From Cognatiluteimonas sedimenti (GTDB taxonomy: Bacteria > Pseudomonadota > Gammaproteobacteria > Xanthomonadales > Xanthomonadaceae), in contig NZ_JALGCL010000002.1 of assembly GCF_022808325.1 (NCBI RefSeq), positions 62,001 through 126,000 of the forward strand: 64,000 nucleotides of DNA. The letters run 5' to 3'. Positions 34,374-42,696 of the stretch are shown piece by piece. The position numbers and the translations under genes were made by a program. Each line of letters begins with the position of its first letter. Position 1 is the stretch's first letter. The notes below the pieces were generated by a model. That model was not told the DNA's origin. It worked only from the letters and a program-made list of their open reading frames with translations, and searched no databases.

Positions 34374-36272
34374 ATGAACTTCTTCGAACACCAGGCCGCC
34401 GCGCGCCGCACCTCCACGCGGCTGGTAGTGTTGTTCGCGCTGGCGGTGCTGGGGATCGTGCTCGCGGTCGATTTCGCGGTGTACGTGCTGTTCGGTGGCG
34501 CGTCCGGGCAGGGTGGCGCGCTGCTGGCGTTCACCACCGTCGCGACGCTGGGCATCATCGGCCTGGGTTCGCTGTACCGGATCGCCTCGCTGCGTGGCGG
34601 TGGCGAACCGGTGGCACTGCAGCTGGGCGGCGTGCCCGTTCCCGAGGACACCGCCGACTTCAACCTGCGCCGGCTGCGCAACGTGGTCGAGGAGATCGCG
34701 ATCGCTTCCGGGGTACCGGTGCCCAAGGTCTACGTGCTCGAGCACGAGGCGGCGATCAACGCCTTCGCCGCCGGCTACACGCCGTCGGACGCGGTGGTCG
34801 CGGTCACCCGGGGCGCGCTCGACCGGCTCAACCGCGACGAACTGCAGGGCGTGATCGCGCACGAGTTCAGCCACATCCTCAACGGCGACATGCGCCTGAA
34901 CGTGCGCCTGATCGGCGTGCTGTTCGGTATCCTGATGCTGGGCATCATCGGCCGCAAGGTGCTGCAGTTCGGGCCTCGCGGGCGCAACAACAAGGGTGCC
35001 GGCGCGATCATGGTGGCGGCGCTGGTCGCGCTCGTGGTCGGCTACATCGGGCTGTTCTTCGGGCGCATGATCAAGGCCGGGGTGAGCCGCACGCGCGAGT
35101 CGCTGGCCGATGCCAGCGCGGTGCAGTTCACCCGGCAGACGCAGGGCCTGGCGGGCGCGCTGAAGAAGATCGGTGGCCTCGGCGAAGGCTCGAAGCTCAA
35201 CGATCGCGGCGATGCCGAGGAGGTCAGCCACATGCTGTTCGGCGACGGCATCGGTTTCTCCGGCCTGTTCGCCACCCATCCACCCTTGCTCAAGCGGATC
35301 CAGCTGCTGGATCCGCAGTTCCGCGCCGACCAGCTCGGCGAACTGCAGCGGCGCTGGCTGGCGTCGCCACCGGACGGACTGGAGGAGGACGCGCGCCTGG
35401 GCCTGACTGCAGGCACCGCCGCTGCACTGCCGGGCGCTGCCAGCCAGTTTTCGGTGACGCCGCCGATGGTGGTGGCGCAGGTGGCGACGCCGGCCGCGGA
35501 CGACTATCGGCGGGCCGATGCGATCGTCGCCCGCATTCCCGACGAGCTGCGCGCGCTCGCCGCGCGCCGCGACGCGGTGATGCCGCTGCTGCTCGGCCTG
35601 CTGCTGGCCGACGACCCGGCGCTGGCGCGGATCCAGGGCACCGAGATCTCCGCGCGGCTGGGCGCGGCCGCGGCCGAGGCGGCCACGGCGTTGCATGCGC
35701 GGCAGCTGGCCGGGCTGCACCCGATGTTGCGGCTGCCGCTGGCGGCGCTGGCGTTCCCGGTGCTGCGGTTGCGGCCGCGACCGGAGCTCGACACGTTCCT
35801 GGACACCGTGCACGCGGTGGTCAATGCCGATGGCGAGGTATCGCTGTTCGAGTATTGCCTGGGGCGGCTGCTGCAGGTGCAGGTGCGCGAGTCGCTGGAT
35901 CCCGGGCGCAACGCGACCTTCGGTCGCCGCAAGCTGTCGGCGGTGCGCAGCGAGGTCTCCACGTTGTTGTGCGTGGTCGCGCAGGCCGGCAACGGCAATC
36001 CGGCCGACGCGCAGCGCGCCTACCTGGCCGGCATCCAGCGGGTGCTGCCGAGCGACCACCTGCCGTACCTGGCGCGCGAAGGCGTACGCGCCCTGGATGC
36101 GGTGTGGGAGCCGCTGGATGCGCTCGATCCGCTGGCCCGGCAGGCGCTGGTCGAAGGCATCACCGCGACCATCAGCCACGACGGCCGCGTCAACGTCGCC
36201 GAGTCGGAACTGCTGCGCACGATCTGCGGCGTGCTGCACTGTCCGCTGCCGCCGATGCTCGAGCACTCCTGA
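34374..36272 (+). CDS. M48 family (HtpX-like) membrane metalloprotease with long C-terminal extension
   Basis: This 632-residue protein has two N-terminal helices (about 17-40, 50-72) and a cytoplasmic zinc-protease domain with HEFSH at 163-167, followed by two further helices around 183-226. The third zinc ligand is the Glu in RESLADASA. HtpX is about 290 residues; here another 300 or so residues form a helical C-terminal region with GEVSLFEYCL, similar to TerB-like domains, so it is a fused form. GGGG lies upstream of the ATG. It probably degrades misfolded membrane proteins together with LemA. Confidence 0.9.
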   Translation: MNFFEHQAAARRTSTRLVVLFALAVLGIVLAVDFAVYVLFGGASGQGGALLAFTTVATLGIIGLGSLYRIASLRGGGEPVALQLGGVPVPEDTADFNLRRLRNVVEEIAIASGVPVPKVYVLEHEAAINAFAAGYTPSDAVVAVTRGALDRLNRDELQGVIAHEFSHILNGDMRLNVRLIGVLFGILMLGIIGRKVLQFGPRGRNNKGAGAIMVAALVALVVGYIGLFFGRMIKAGVSRTRESLADASAVQFTRQTQGLAGALKKIGGLGEGSKLNDRGDAEEVSHMLFGDGIGFSGLFATHPPLLKRIQLLDPQFRADQLGELQRRWLASPPDGLEEDARLGLTAGTAAALPGAASQFSVTPPMVVAQVATPAADDYRRADAIVARIPDELRALAARRDAVMPLLLGLLLADDPALARIQGTEISARLGAAAAEAATALHARQLAGLHPMLRLPLAALAFPVLRLRPRPELDTFLDTVHAVVNADGEVSLFEYCLGRLLQVQVRESLDPGRNATFGRRKLSAVRSEVSTLLCVVAQAGNGNPADAQRAYLAGIQRVLPSDHLPYLAREGVRALDAVWEPLDALDPLARQALVEGITATISHDGRVNVAESELLRTICGVLHCPLPPMLEHS

Positions 36273-36360
36273 TCCGGCGATCGCCCCTTCCCCGTGACTT
36301 CGGGCACGCGCGCCGTGCGCGAAGGCTGCGATGCTTGGCCGGACCCGAGGGGGAACCACC

Positions 36361-36945
36361 ATGGACCTGCCGTACGACAAGATCATCAAGACCATCTGGC
36401 TGGCGTTCGCCCTGTGCTGGCTGTGGTACGCGCGCCAGGCCAAGGCGGTGCAGCGACGCGAATCGCCCGGGTTGCGTTTCGCCAAGTACTGGCTGCCGCT
36501 GATCGCGGCCGGGGCGCTGCTCGGCCCCGGAGAGTGGTACGACGCGGCCGGCGCCTGGCTGAAGTTGCGGTGGCTGCCCGAAAGCGACTGGCTGCGGGCG
36601 CTGGGCTGCCTGCTGGCGCTGGTCGGCATCGCGTTCGCGGTGCGCGCGCGCCAGGTGCTGGGCGAGAACTGGAGCGTCGCGGTGCAGCTCAAGCGCGGGC
36701 ACGAGTTGATCGAGCGCGGCCCCTATCGCTGGGTACGGCATCCGATCTACACCGGGCTGCTGCTGGCGTTCCTCGGCACCGCGGTGCTGATCGGAGAGTT
36801 GCGCGGCCTGTTGGCGCTGGCGATCGTGGCGGCGTCGTTCTGGTTCAAGCTGCGGCTGGAGGAGCGCTGGCTGGGCGAGCAGTTCGGGCCGGCGTATGCC
36901 GACTACAAGACGCGGGTGAAGGCGCTGGTCCCCGGTCTCCTTTGA
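36361..36945 (+). CDS. Isoprenylcysteine carboxyl-methyltransferase-like membrane protein
   Basis: This 194-residue polytopic protein has four to five helices. The C-terminal motif GPYRWVRHPIYTG (120-132), followed by EERWL and FGPAYADYK, is the SAM-binding signature of the ICMT/PEMT group. Bacterial members methylate lipids or unknown small molecules since they lack prenylated proteins. The start with GAGGGGG a few bases upstream is preferred over an ATG 30 bases earlier. No operon partner is evident; it follows the M48 gene by 88 bases. Confidence 0.85.
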   Translation: MDLPYDKIIKTIWLAFALCWLWYARQAKAVQRRESPGLRFAKYWLPLIAAGALLGPGEWYDAAGAWLKLRWLPESDWLRALGCLLALVGIAFAVRARQVLGENWSVAVQLKRGHELIERGPYRWVRHPIYTGLLLAFLGTAVLIGELRGLLALAIVAASFWFKLRLEERWLGEQFGPAYADYKTRVKALVPGLL

Positions 36946-37449
36946 GGGCATGCCGGGGCGTCGGACCGACGCTTCGCCCGGCGACTGCGCGAGCTTGGAG
37001 ATGCTTCTTCGAGTGGTTCTTGCGACCCCACTCCCGGTTCCCGGGAGGGGCTTCCGCACGATTGTTCGGCCGCATGCCTTCGCGGAGGCTTGGCGGGCCC
37101 CGGCGCGGCCGGCAGCGCTTCGCCGCGATCTGACAGCCCGGCGTGGCCGCCACCCCTTCGGGGCGAATGTCCCCCGGCCTGCGGCCTCCTCCTTGATTTC
37201 GCCCCGAAGGGCTGGCGGCCACGCCGGGACGTCGGATCGCAGGCCTGCGGAAGAGCGCTGCCCTGCTTTGTCTTGTGAGTCACCCCGCAACTCGCAACGC
37301 ATCCGGCGCCCGACGAATGCACGTATCCGCGCGCCCGGCCATTCCGCAGGCGAAGCGCTTTCCCTTCAATCGGGCGCGCGTTGTTTCGGGCGCCGGCACT
37401 CTCGCGGCGGTGCCTGCATCTTCCCTGGCGATCGCGGCGCCTGTCTTGA
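36946..37449. other. Gene-free region holding a long inverted repeat
   Basis: The 504 bases between the methyltransferase and the GMC oxidoreductase contain no supported gene. Its centre is a long hairpin (37111-37262, listed separately). The flanks are ordinary high-GC sequence. Confidence 0.7.
37111..37262. repeat. Long inverted repeat (31-bp arms)
   Basis: The arms at 37137-37167 and 37198-37228 pair at 30 of 31 positions around a 30-base loop. Each arm contains CCCGGCGTGGCCGCCA or its complement. Outer segments also pair: GGCAGCGCT (37111-37119) with AGCGCTGCC (37254-37262), and GCGATC with GATCGC. The loop ends TTGATTT. No T-run follows directly. It resembles a dispersed intergenic hairpin repeat. 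Confidence 0.9.
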
Positions 37450-39084
37450 CTACGCCGGGGGGGCGTGGCCGCGGATCAGGTCCGCCGCGCGCTCGGCGAT
37501 CATGATCGTCGGTGCGTTGGTGTTGCCGGTGGGCAGGGTGGGCATCACCGAGGCGTCGACCACGCGCAGGCCATCGACGCCGCGCACGCGCAGCTGCGGG
37601 TCGACCACCGCGGCGTCGTCGCTGCCCATGCGGCAGCTGCCGACCGGGTGGTACACGGTTTCGGCCTTGGCGCGGACGAAGTCGACCAGTTCGGCGTCGG
37701 TGAGACCATCGCGCGCGGGGAAGATCGGCGCGCCACGGTAGGCATCGAATGCCGGCTGCGCGAACAGCTCGCGCGATACCTTCGCGCATTCAACCATCAT
37801 CCGCAGGTCGTGGCCCTCGGCGTCGCCGAGGTAGTTGGCCTCGATCCGCGCCTTGTCGCTGGCACGGTTGCTGGCGAGCGCGATGCGGCCGCGGCTGCGC
37901 GGGTGCAGGAAGCAGGCGTGCAGGGTGTAGCCGTCGCCGGGCAGGCGATGGCGGCCGTGGTCGTCGAGCATCGCCGGCACGAAGTGGAACTGCATGTCGC
38001 AGCGCTCGTCGGCGGCCAGCGCCGAGCGGAAGAAACCGCCGGCCTCGGCGATGTTGCTGCTGCCGGCGCCGCGATGCCCGCGCAGGAACCAGTCGAACGC
38101 GGTCTTCAATTCGCTGGCGCGGTCGTAGCTCAGGCCGGGTGGGCAATGGCGCAGGGTGCAGATGTCGAGGTGGTCCTGCAGGTTGCGGCCGACGTCGCCG
38201 GCGTCGACCACCACGTCGATCCGGTGCCGGCGCAACTCCGCGGCCGGGCCGACGCCCGACAGCATCAACAGTTGCGGCGAATTGATCGCGCCGCCGCAGA
38301 CGATGACCTCGCGCGCAGCCTGCTGGTGGAAGGCCTTGCCGAGCATCGAATAGGTGACGCCGTTGGCGCGCGGATTGGAAGATGAGGCCTTGTCGAAGGT
38401 GATGCGGCTGGCCAGCGCGCGGGTATGCACGGTGAGGTTGGGCCGCGGTTTCGCCGGGTCCAGGTAGGCCACCGCGGCCGAGCAGCGCGCGCCGTCGCGC
38501 TGGGTGACCTGGTAGAGGCCGACGCCCGCCTGGGCGGGACCGTTGAAATCGGGGTTGTGTCGCAGCCCGGCCTGCTGCCCGGCTTCGACGAAGGCACGCG
38601 ACAGCGGATTGACGTGGCGCAGGTCCGAGACCGTCAGCGGGCCATCGCCGCCGTGCAGCTTTTTCCAGTCCCGCTCATCCTGAGCTTGTCGAAGGACGCG
38701 GGTGTTGCCTTCGCTGCGGCGGAAGTACGGCAATACCGCTTCCCAGTTCCAGCCGTCGGCGCCGGCGGCCGCCCAGCTGTCGTAGTCGGCGGGGACGCCG
38801 CGGATGTAGCACATCGCATTGATCGAACTCGAGCCGCCCAGCACCTTGCCGCGTGGCCACCAGAGCGTGCGGTTGTCCAGTTGCGGTTGCGGTGCGGTGT
38901 CGTAGTCCCAGTTGACGCCCTTCTGCCCAACCAGCCTGGCCAGGCCCGCGGGCATGTGGATGAAGGGGTGCCAGTCGCGGCCGCCGGCCTCCAGCAGCAG
39001 CACCTTGCAGTCCGGATCCTCGCTGAGGCGGTTGGCGAGCACGCAGCCGGCCGAACCGGCGCCGATGATGATGTAGTCGTACAC
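37450..39084 (-). CDS. GMC family FAD-dependent oxidoreductase (choline-dehydrogenase-like)
   Basis: This 544-residue flavoenzyme has the N-terminal VYDYIIIGAGSAGCVLANRL FAD-binding fold and LLLEAGG. GKVLGGSSSINAMCYIRG is GMC signature 1 and GGAINSPQLLMLSGVG signature 2. The active-site YHPVGSCRMG and the closing GNTNAPTIMIAERAADLI are also visible. It oxidises alcohols, probably a primary alcohol such as choline, but the substrate is uncertain. GTG 39084 is chosen since the protein then starts at the Rossmann strand and GGGGCGG precedes it. Residues 131-138 (LRQAQDER) are encoded by a dispersed repeat inserted in frame. Confidence 0.9.
   Translation of the reverse strand: MYDYIIIGAGSAGCVLANRLSEDPDCKVLLLEAGGRDWHPFIHMPAGLARLVGQKGVNWDYDTAPQPQLDNRTLWWPRGKVLGGSSSINAMCYIRGVPADYDSWAAAGADGWNWEAVLPYFRRSEGNTRVLRQAQDERDWKKLHGGDGPLTVSDLRHVNPLSRAFVEAGQQAGLRHNPDFNGPAQAGVGLYQVTQRDGARCSAAVAYLDPAKPRPNLTVHTRALASRITFDKASSSNPRANGVTYSMLGKAFHQQAAREVIVCGGAINSPQLLMLSGVGPAAELRRHRIDVVVDAGDVGRNLQDHLDICTLRHCPPGLSYDRASELKTAFDWFLRGHRGAGSSNIAEAGGFFRSALAADERCDMQFHFVPAMLDDHGRHRLPGDGYTLHACFLHPRSRGRIALASNRASDKARIEANYLGDAEGHDLRMMVECAKVSRELFAQPAFDAYRGAPIFPARDGLTDAELVDFVRAKAETVYHPVGSCRMGSDDAAVVDPQLRVRGVDGLRVVDASVMPTLPTGNTNAPTIMIAERAADLIRGHAPPA
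38675..38696. repeat. Dispersed repeat inside a coding region
   Basis: The sequence TCATCCTGAGCTTGTCGAAG plus GA is a short motif I recognise as frequent in intergenic regions of many high-GC proteobacteria. Here it lies inside the GMC oxidoreductase, in frame. Confidence 0.7.
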
Positions 39085-39239
39085 GGACCGCCCCGCGGCA
39101 CGGAGCGTGCCGATCTGCAGCCAAACTATGCCGCGATACTGGAGCAATTGCTCGGCCACGCGGCGCCGCGCTGGCGGCCGGCGCCCGCCATCGGCTAACG
39201 TGCACGCGCTGCCGGGCCGGCAGCGACAGTGGAGCGGCG

Positions 39240-40547
39240 ATGGCCGACAGCCGCAAACGCGTCCATGCCGGCGAACTGCACGCGCTGGCGCTGTCGTTCA
39301 CCTATTTCTTCTGCGTGCTGGCCGCGTACTACATGATCCGGCCGGTGCGCGAGCAGCTGTCGGCGGCGGTCGGTTCGACCCAGCTTCCGTGGTTCTACGC
39401 CGCCACCTTCGTGGCGATGCTGGCGCTGGCGCCGGTGTTCGGGGCGCTGGTGTCACGCTACCCGCGGCGGGTCGTGGTGCCGTTGCTCAACCTCGTGTTC
39501 ATCGCCTGCCTGGTCGGCTTCGTGCCGCTGTTCACGCAGTCGGGGCTGCTGTCGCCGCGCGCGCTGGGGGTGCTGTTCTTCGTCTGGGTGAGCGTGTTCA
39601 ACCTGTTCGTCGTGTCGGTGTTCTGGATCTTCATGACCGACATCTGGAGCGTGGAACAGGCGCGGCGCCTGTTCCCGCTGATCGCCCTGGCCGGGACCGC
39701 CGGCGCGGTGGCCGGGCCGATGCTGACCCGCGGCCTGGTCACGGTCGTCGGCGTGGCGCCGCTGCTGCTGGTCTCCGCCAGTTTGCTCGGCGTGGCGGTC
39801 GCGTGCGTGGTGCTGCTGGGGCGCTGGGCGCGCAGGCACGGCGCCGGCCGCCACGACGCGCGCCACGAGGCCGCGGTCGGCGGCGGCATGTGGGACGGGC
39901 TGAAGCAGATCTTCGCCACGCCGTTCATGCGCGCGATGGCGATCCTGCTGTTGCTCGCCGACGGCATCGGCACGGTCAACTACGCGTTGGTCACCGACTA
40001 TTCGAAGGCGGCATTCACCGATGCGGTGGCGCGCACCGCGTTTGCCGCCAACGTCGACCTCGCCACCAACGTGCTGACCGCGCTGGTGCAGCTGACGCTG
40101 ACCCGCTGGCTGCTGCCGCGCCACGGCGCCGGCCCGACCATCCTGGTGTGGGCAATCACCAGCATCGCGATGCTGTTGCTGGTGGTGTTTTCCGCCGATC
40201 CGCACGCGCCGCTGCTGGCGGGCATGCCGGCGGTGGCGCTCGCGCTGATCGTCAGTCGCGGCCTGGCCTACGGCATGGCCGAACCTGCACGCCACAGCCT
40301 GTTCGCCGGGGTGCCGCGCAACATCCGCTACAAGGGCCAGAACGCGGTGGACACGGCGGTGTGGCGCTTTGGGGACGTGACCATCGCGCTGGGCATGAAC
40401 GCACTGCGCGCGCTCGGCGCGACCGTCTCGACCTTTGCCGCGATCAGCGCGGTATCGGCGCTTGCGGCCGGCGCGATCGGCTGGCGCACTGCGCGAGAGG
40501 TCGACCGCGGCATGGCCGGGCGGGCACGGGCGGAAGCGTCGCCATGA
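39240..40547 (+). CDS. ATP/ADP-translocase-like (NTP/NDP exchange) MFS-fold carrier
   Basis: This 435-residue membrane protein has about twelve helices. The opening SFTYFFCVLAAYYMIRPVRE and WIFMTDIWS are characteristic of the free-living bacterial members related to the rickettsial/chlamydial Tlc nucleotide carriers. These distant members are of unknown substrate; nucleotide exchange is not expected for a free-living cell. GGAG lies before the ATG. The phosphoesterase gene follows after 40 bases on the same strand. Confidence 0.85.
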   Translation: MADSRKRVHAGELHALALSFTYFFCVLAAYYMIRPVREQLSAAVGSTQLPWFYAATFVAMLALAPVFGALVSRYPRRVVVPLLNLVFIACLVGFVPLFTQSGLLSPRALGVLFFVWVSVFNLFVVSVFWIFMTDIWSVEQARRLFPLIALAGTAGAVAGPMLTRGLVTVVGVAPLLLVSASLLGVAVACVVLLGRWARRHGAGRHDARHEAAVGGGMWDGLKQIFATPFMRAMAILLLLADGIGTVNYALVTDYSKAAFTDAVARTAFAANVDLATNVLTALVQLTLTRWLLPRHGAGPTILVWAITSIAMLLLVVFSADPHAPLLAGMPAVALALIVSRGLAYGMAEPARHSLFAGVPRNIRYKGQNAVDTAVWRFGDVTIALGMNALRALGATVSTFAAISAVSALAAGAIGWRTAREVDRGMAGRARAEASP

Positions 40548-40587
40548 CCGCGCCGCGGGTGCGACCGAAGGCGCGATCGCGCGTGCC

Positions 40588-41493
40588 ATGAGGGACCAGG
40601 CCCTCGAGCAGGCGATACCCGAGCGCTCGCGTCGCCATCGCCGCTGGGGGCAGCGCGCGCTGTGGCTGCTGGCCGCGCTGCTGCTGGCCTTCCTGGCCTG
40701 GGGTTTCGTCTGGGAACCGGCGCAGCTGGTCGAACGCGATTACACGCTGGCGTTGCCGCGTTGGCCGGCGCGTTGCGACGGCTTGCGCGTGGACGTGGTC
40801 GCCGACCTGCACACCGGCTCGCCGCGCAACGGCGTCGACAAGCTCGACCGCGTCGTCCGCCGCCTCGAGGCCAGCGACAGCGACGCGGTGCTGCTGGCCG
40901 GCGATTACGTGATCCTCAAGGTGCTGCTGGGCCGTTACGTGGCGCCGGAAGTGGTTGCCGCGCACCTGCGGCCACTGGCGGCGCGCAAGCCGGTGTACGC
41001 GGTGCTGGGCAACCACGACTGGTGGAAGAACGGTCGCAAGGTCCGGCGCGCGCTGGAATCGGCCGGGATCGTGGTGCTGGAGAACCAGGCGCGCGAACTG
41101 AGCTTGCGCGGTTGTCGCTTCTGGCTGGTCGGGATCGGCGACCTGTGGGAAGGGCATCCGGATGTCCGCGGCAGTTTCGCGCAGGTGCGCGACGCCGCGC
41201 CGGTGATCGCGCTGACCCACAACCCGGAGATCTTCCCGCGGATGCCGGCGCGCGCATCGCTGGTGGTCGCCGGGCACACCCATGGCGGCCAGGTCTGGCT
41301 GCTGCCGGGGCGTCCGTCGATGCGCGGCCCCCATTACCTGGCCGGGCAAATTGTCGAGGGCGGGCGGCGCTTGTTCGTCAGCCCCGGGATCGGCACCAGC
41401 ATCCTGCCGTTCCGTTTCCGGGTCCCGCCGGAGATCTCGCGCCTCACCTTGCGCCGGATGGCCCCCGGGCCACTTCCGCCCGCGCCGCCTTAA
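40588..41493 (+). CDS. Metallophosphoesterase, membrane-anchored
   Basis: This 301-residue calcineurin-like phosphoesterase has a single N-terminal helix (about 22-42). The metal-site motif series is complete: VADLHTG, LLAGDYV, LGNHDWW, ALTHNPE and AGHTHGGQ. The architecture matches YkuE/YaeI-type enzymes acting on the periplasmic face of the membrane, some on lipid phosphates. The ATG at 40588 gives a short basic N-terminus before the helix. It may be cotranscribed with the preceding carrier. Confidence 0.9.
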   Translation: MRDQALEQAIPERSRRHRRWGQRALWLLAALLLAFLAWGFVWEPAQLVERDYTLALPRWPARCDGLRVDVVADLHTGSPRNGVDKLDRVVRRLEASDSDAVLLAGDYVILKVLLGRYVAPEVVAAHLRPLAARKPVYAVLGNHDWWKNGRKVRRALESAGIVVLENQARELSLRGCRFWLVGIGDLWEGHPDVRGSFAQVRDAAPVIALTHNPEIFPRMPARASLVVAGHTHGGQVWLLPGRPSMRGPHYLAGQIVEGGRRLFVSPGIGTSILPFRFRVPPEISRLTLRRMAPGPLPPAPP

Positions 41494-41525
41494 ACCCGAG
41501 GCCGCGTGGCGGCATCGGACTGGAT

Positions 41526-42119
41526 ATGCTCACCCTCACCGTGACCGACTGGCTTCCCGATACCGACCCTGCCGCGTCCGCGGCCGATGTCGACCAGGCC
41601 TTGGCGCGTTCGGCCGCCGCCGGCGACACCGGAGCCTTCGAGGCGCTGTACCGGCGGCACGCGGCGCGCGTGCATGGGGTGGTCGCGCGGCTGGTCGGGT
41701 TCGACCGCGCCCGGGCCGAAGACCTGGTGCAGGAGGCCTTCGTCCGCGCCTGGCAGGCATTGCCGGCGTACCGCTTCGAGAGCGCGTTCGGCACCTGGCT
41801 GCACCGGCTGGCGGTCAACACCGCGCTGATGGAGCTGCGCGCGCGTCGCAGCCGGCCGCAGGCCGATGGCGACGACGAGGCGCTGGAGCGCCTCGGCGCG
41901 CCGGATTCGGCGGGTCATGCGACCGCCTTGTCGCTGGACCTGGAACGCGCCGTCGCGACCTTGCCGCCGCGCGCCCGCGCGGTGCTGGTGCTGTACGACG
42001 TGGAAGGCTGGAAACACGAGGAGATCGCCGACGCGCTGGGCATGGCGGTCGGCAGCTCCAAGGCGCAACTGCACCGCGCCCGGGGCCTGTTGCGCACACG
42101 CTTGGGAGAACACGCATGA
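41526..42119 (+). CDS. ECF-type RNA polymerase sigma factor
   Basis: This 197-residue group 4 sigma factor has region 2 FEALYRRHAARVHGVV to AEDLVQEAFVRAWQALP and WLHRLAVNTALMELR. Region 4 has LPPRARAVLVLYDVEGWKH split by the EEIADALGMAVGSSKAQLHRAR helix-turn-helix. A Ser/Asp-rich 25-residue N-terminus precedes region 2. Its stop overlaps the next gene's start (ATGA); that gene looks like the cognate anti-sigma factor. I expect it to direct its own operon, including the DUF4097 gene. Confidence 0.92.
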   Translation: MLTLTVTDWLPDTDPAASAADVDQALARSAAAGDTGAFEALYRRHAARVHGVVARLVGFDRARAEDLVQEAFVRAWQALPAYRFESAFGTWLHRLAVNTALMELRARRSRPQADGDDEALERLGAPDSAGHATALSLDLERAVATLPPRARAVLVLYDVEGWKHEEIADALGMAVGSSKAQLHRARGLLRTRLGEHA

Positions 42120-42649
42120 ACGACCACGTCGATCCGTCCCGCGACGACGCCCCGCTCGACGCCAGCCTGCGCCTGCAGTTGCGGGGCCTGCGCCGCGAAC
42201 TGGCGCCGGAACACGACCTGTGGCCGGGAATCGCGGCGCGCATCGCCGCGGTGCCCGCCGCAAAGCATCGCGCATCGCCACGACGCTTCGCGCCATGGGC
42301 GCTGGCGGCTTCGCTGGTGCTGGCGCTCGGCGTGGCGTGGCAATTGCAGCCGCCGTCGTCGCCGGTGGCCAAGCAGGATTCGACCTCGCAGGCATCGGCC
42401 GGCCTGATCGACCGCGAAGCCGAGGCGATGACCCGCGAATATCGCGCCGCGCTGCGCGAACTCCAGGCCTCGACGCCGCCTTCGGGCACGCCACAACCGG
42501 TGCAGCCCGCATTGCGTGAGCTCGATCGCAGCGCGCGGCAGATCCGCACTGCGCTGGCCCGCGATCCCGACGCGCGCTTCCTGCTCGAGCGCCTGCGCCG
42601 CACCTATTCACTGCGCCTGGAGTTGACCCAGCGCGCGGCCCTGACCTGA
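42116..42649 (+). CDS. Probable anti-sigma factor, single membrane helix
   Basis: This 177-residue protein has a cytoplasmic N-terminal region of about 55 residues (LRLQLRGLRRELAPEHDLWPGIAARI split by its charged core). One membrane helix (RFAPWALAASLVLALGVAW, about 60-78) and a periplasmic helical C-terminus follow. No zinc-binding HxxxCxxC motif is visible. The four-base overlap with the sigma gene and the topology support an anti-sigma role; sequence similarity alone would leave it hypothetical. Confidence 0.75.
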   Translation: MNDHVDPSRDDAPLDASLRLQLRGLRRELAPEHDLWPGIAARIAAVPAAKHRASPRRFAPWALAASLVLALGVAWQLQPPSSPVAKQDSTSQASAGLIDREAEAMTREYRAALRELQASTPPSGTPQPVQPALRELDRSARQIRTALARDPDARFLLERLRRTYSLRLELTQRAALT

Positions 42650-42696
42650 TTCGCCGCGTCGCGAATCGACCGATCGAATTTTCCCGGAGAACCCCC

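Noticed and set aside
39240-40547. Parasite-type ATP/ADP translocase importing host ATP
   Set aside because: The rest of the window is that of a free-living bacterium. Distant family members in free-living species have unknown roles.
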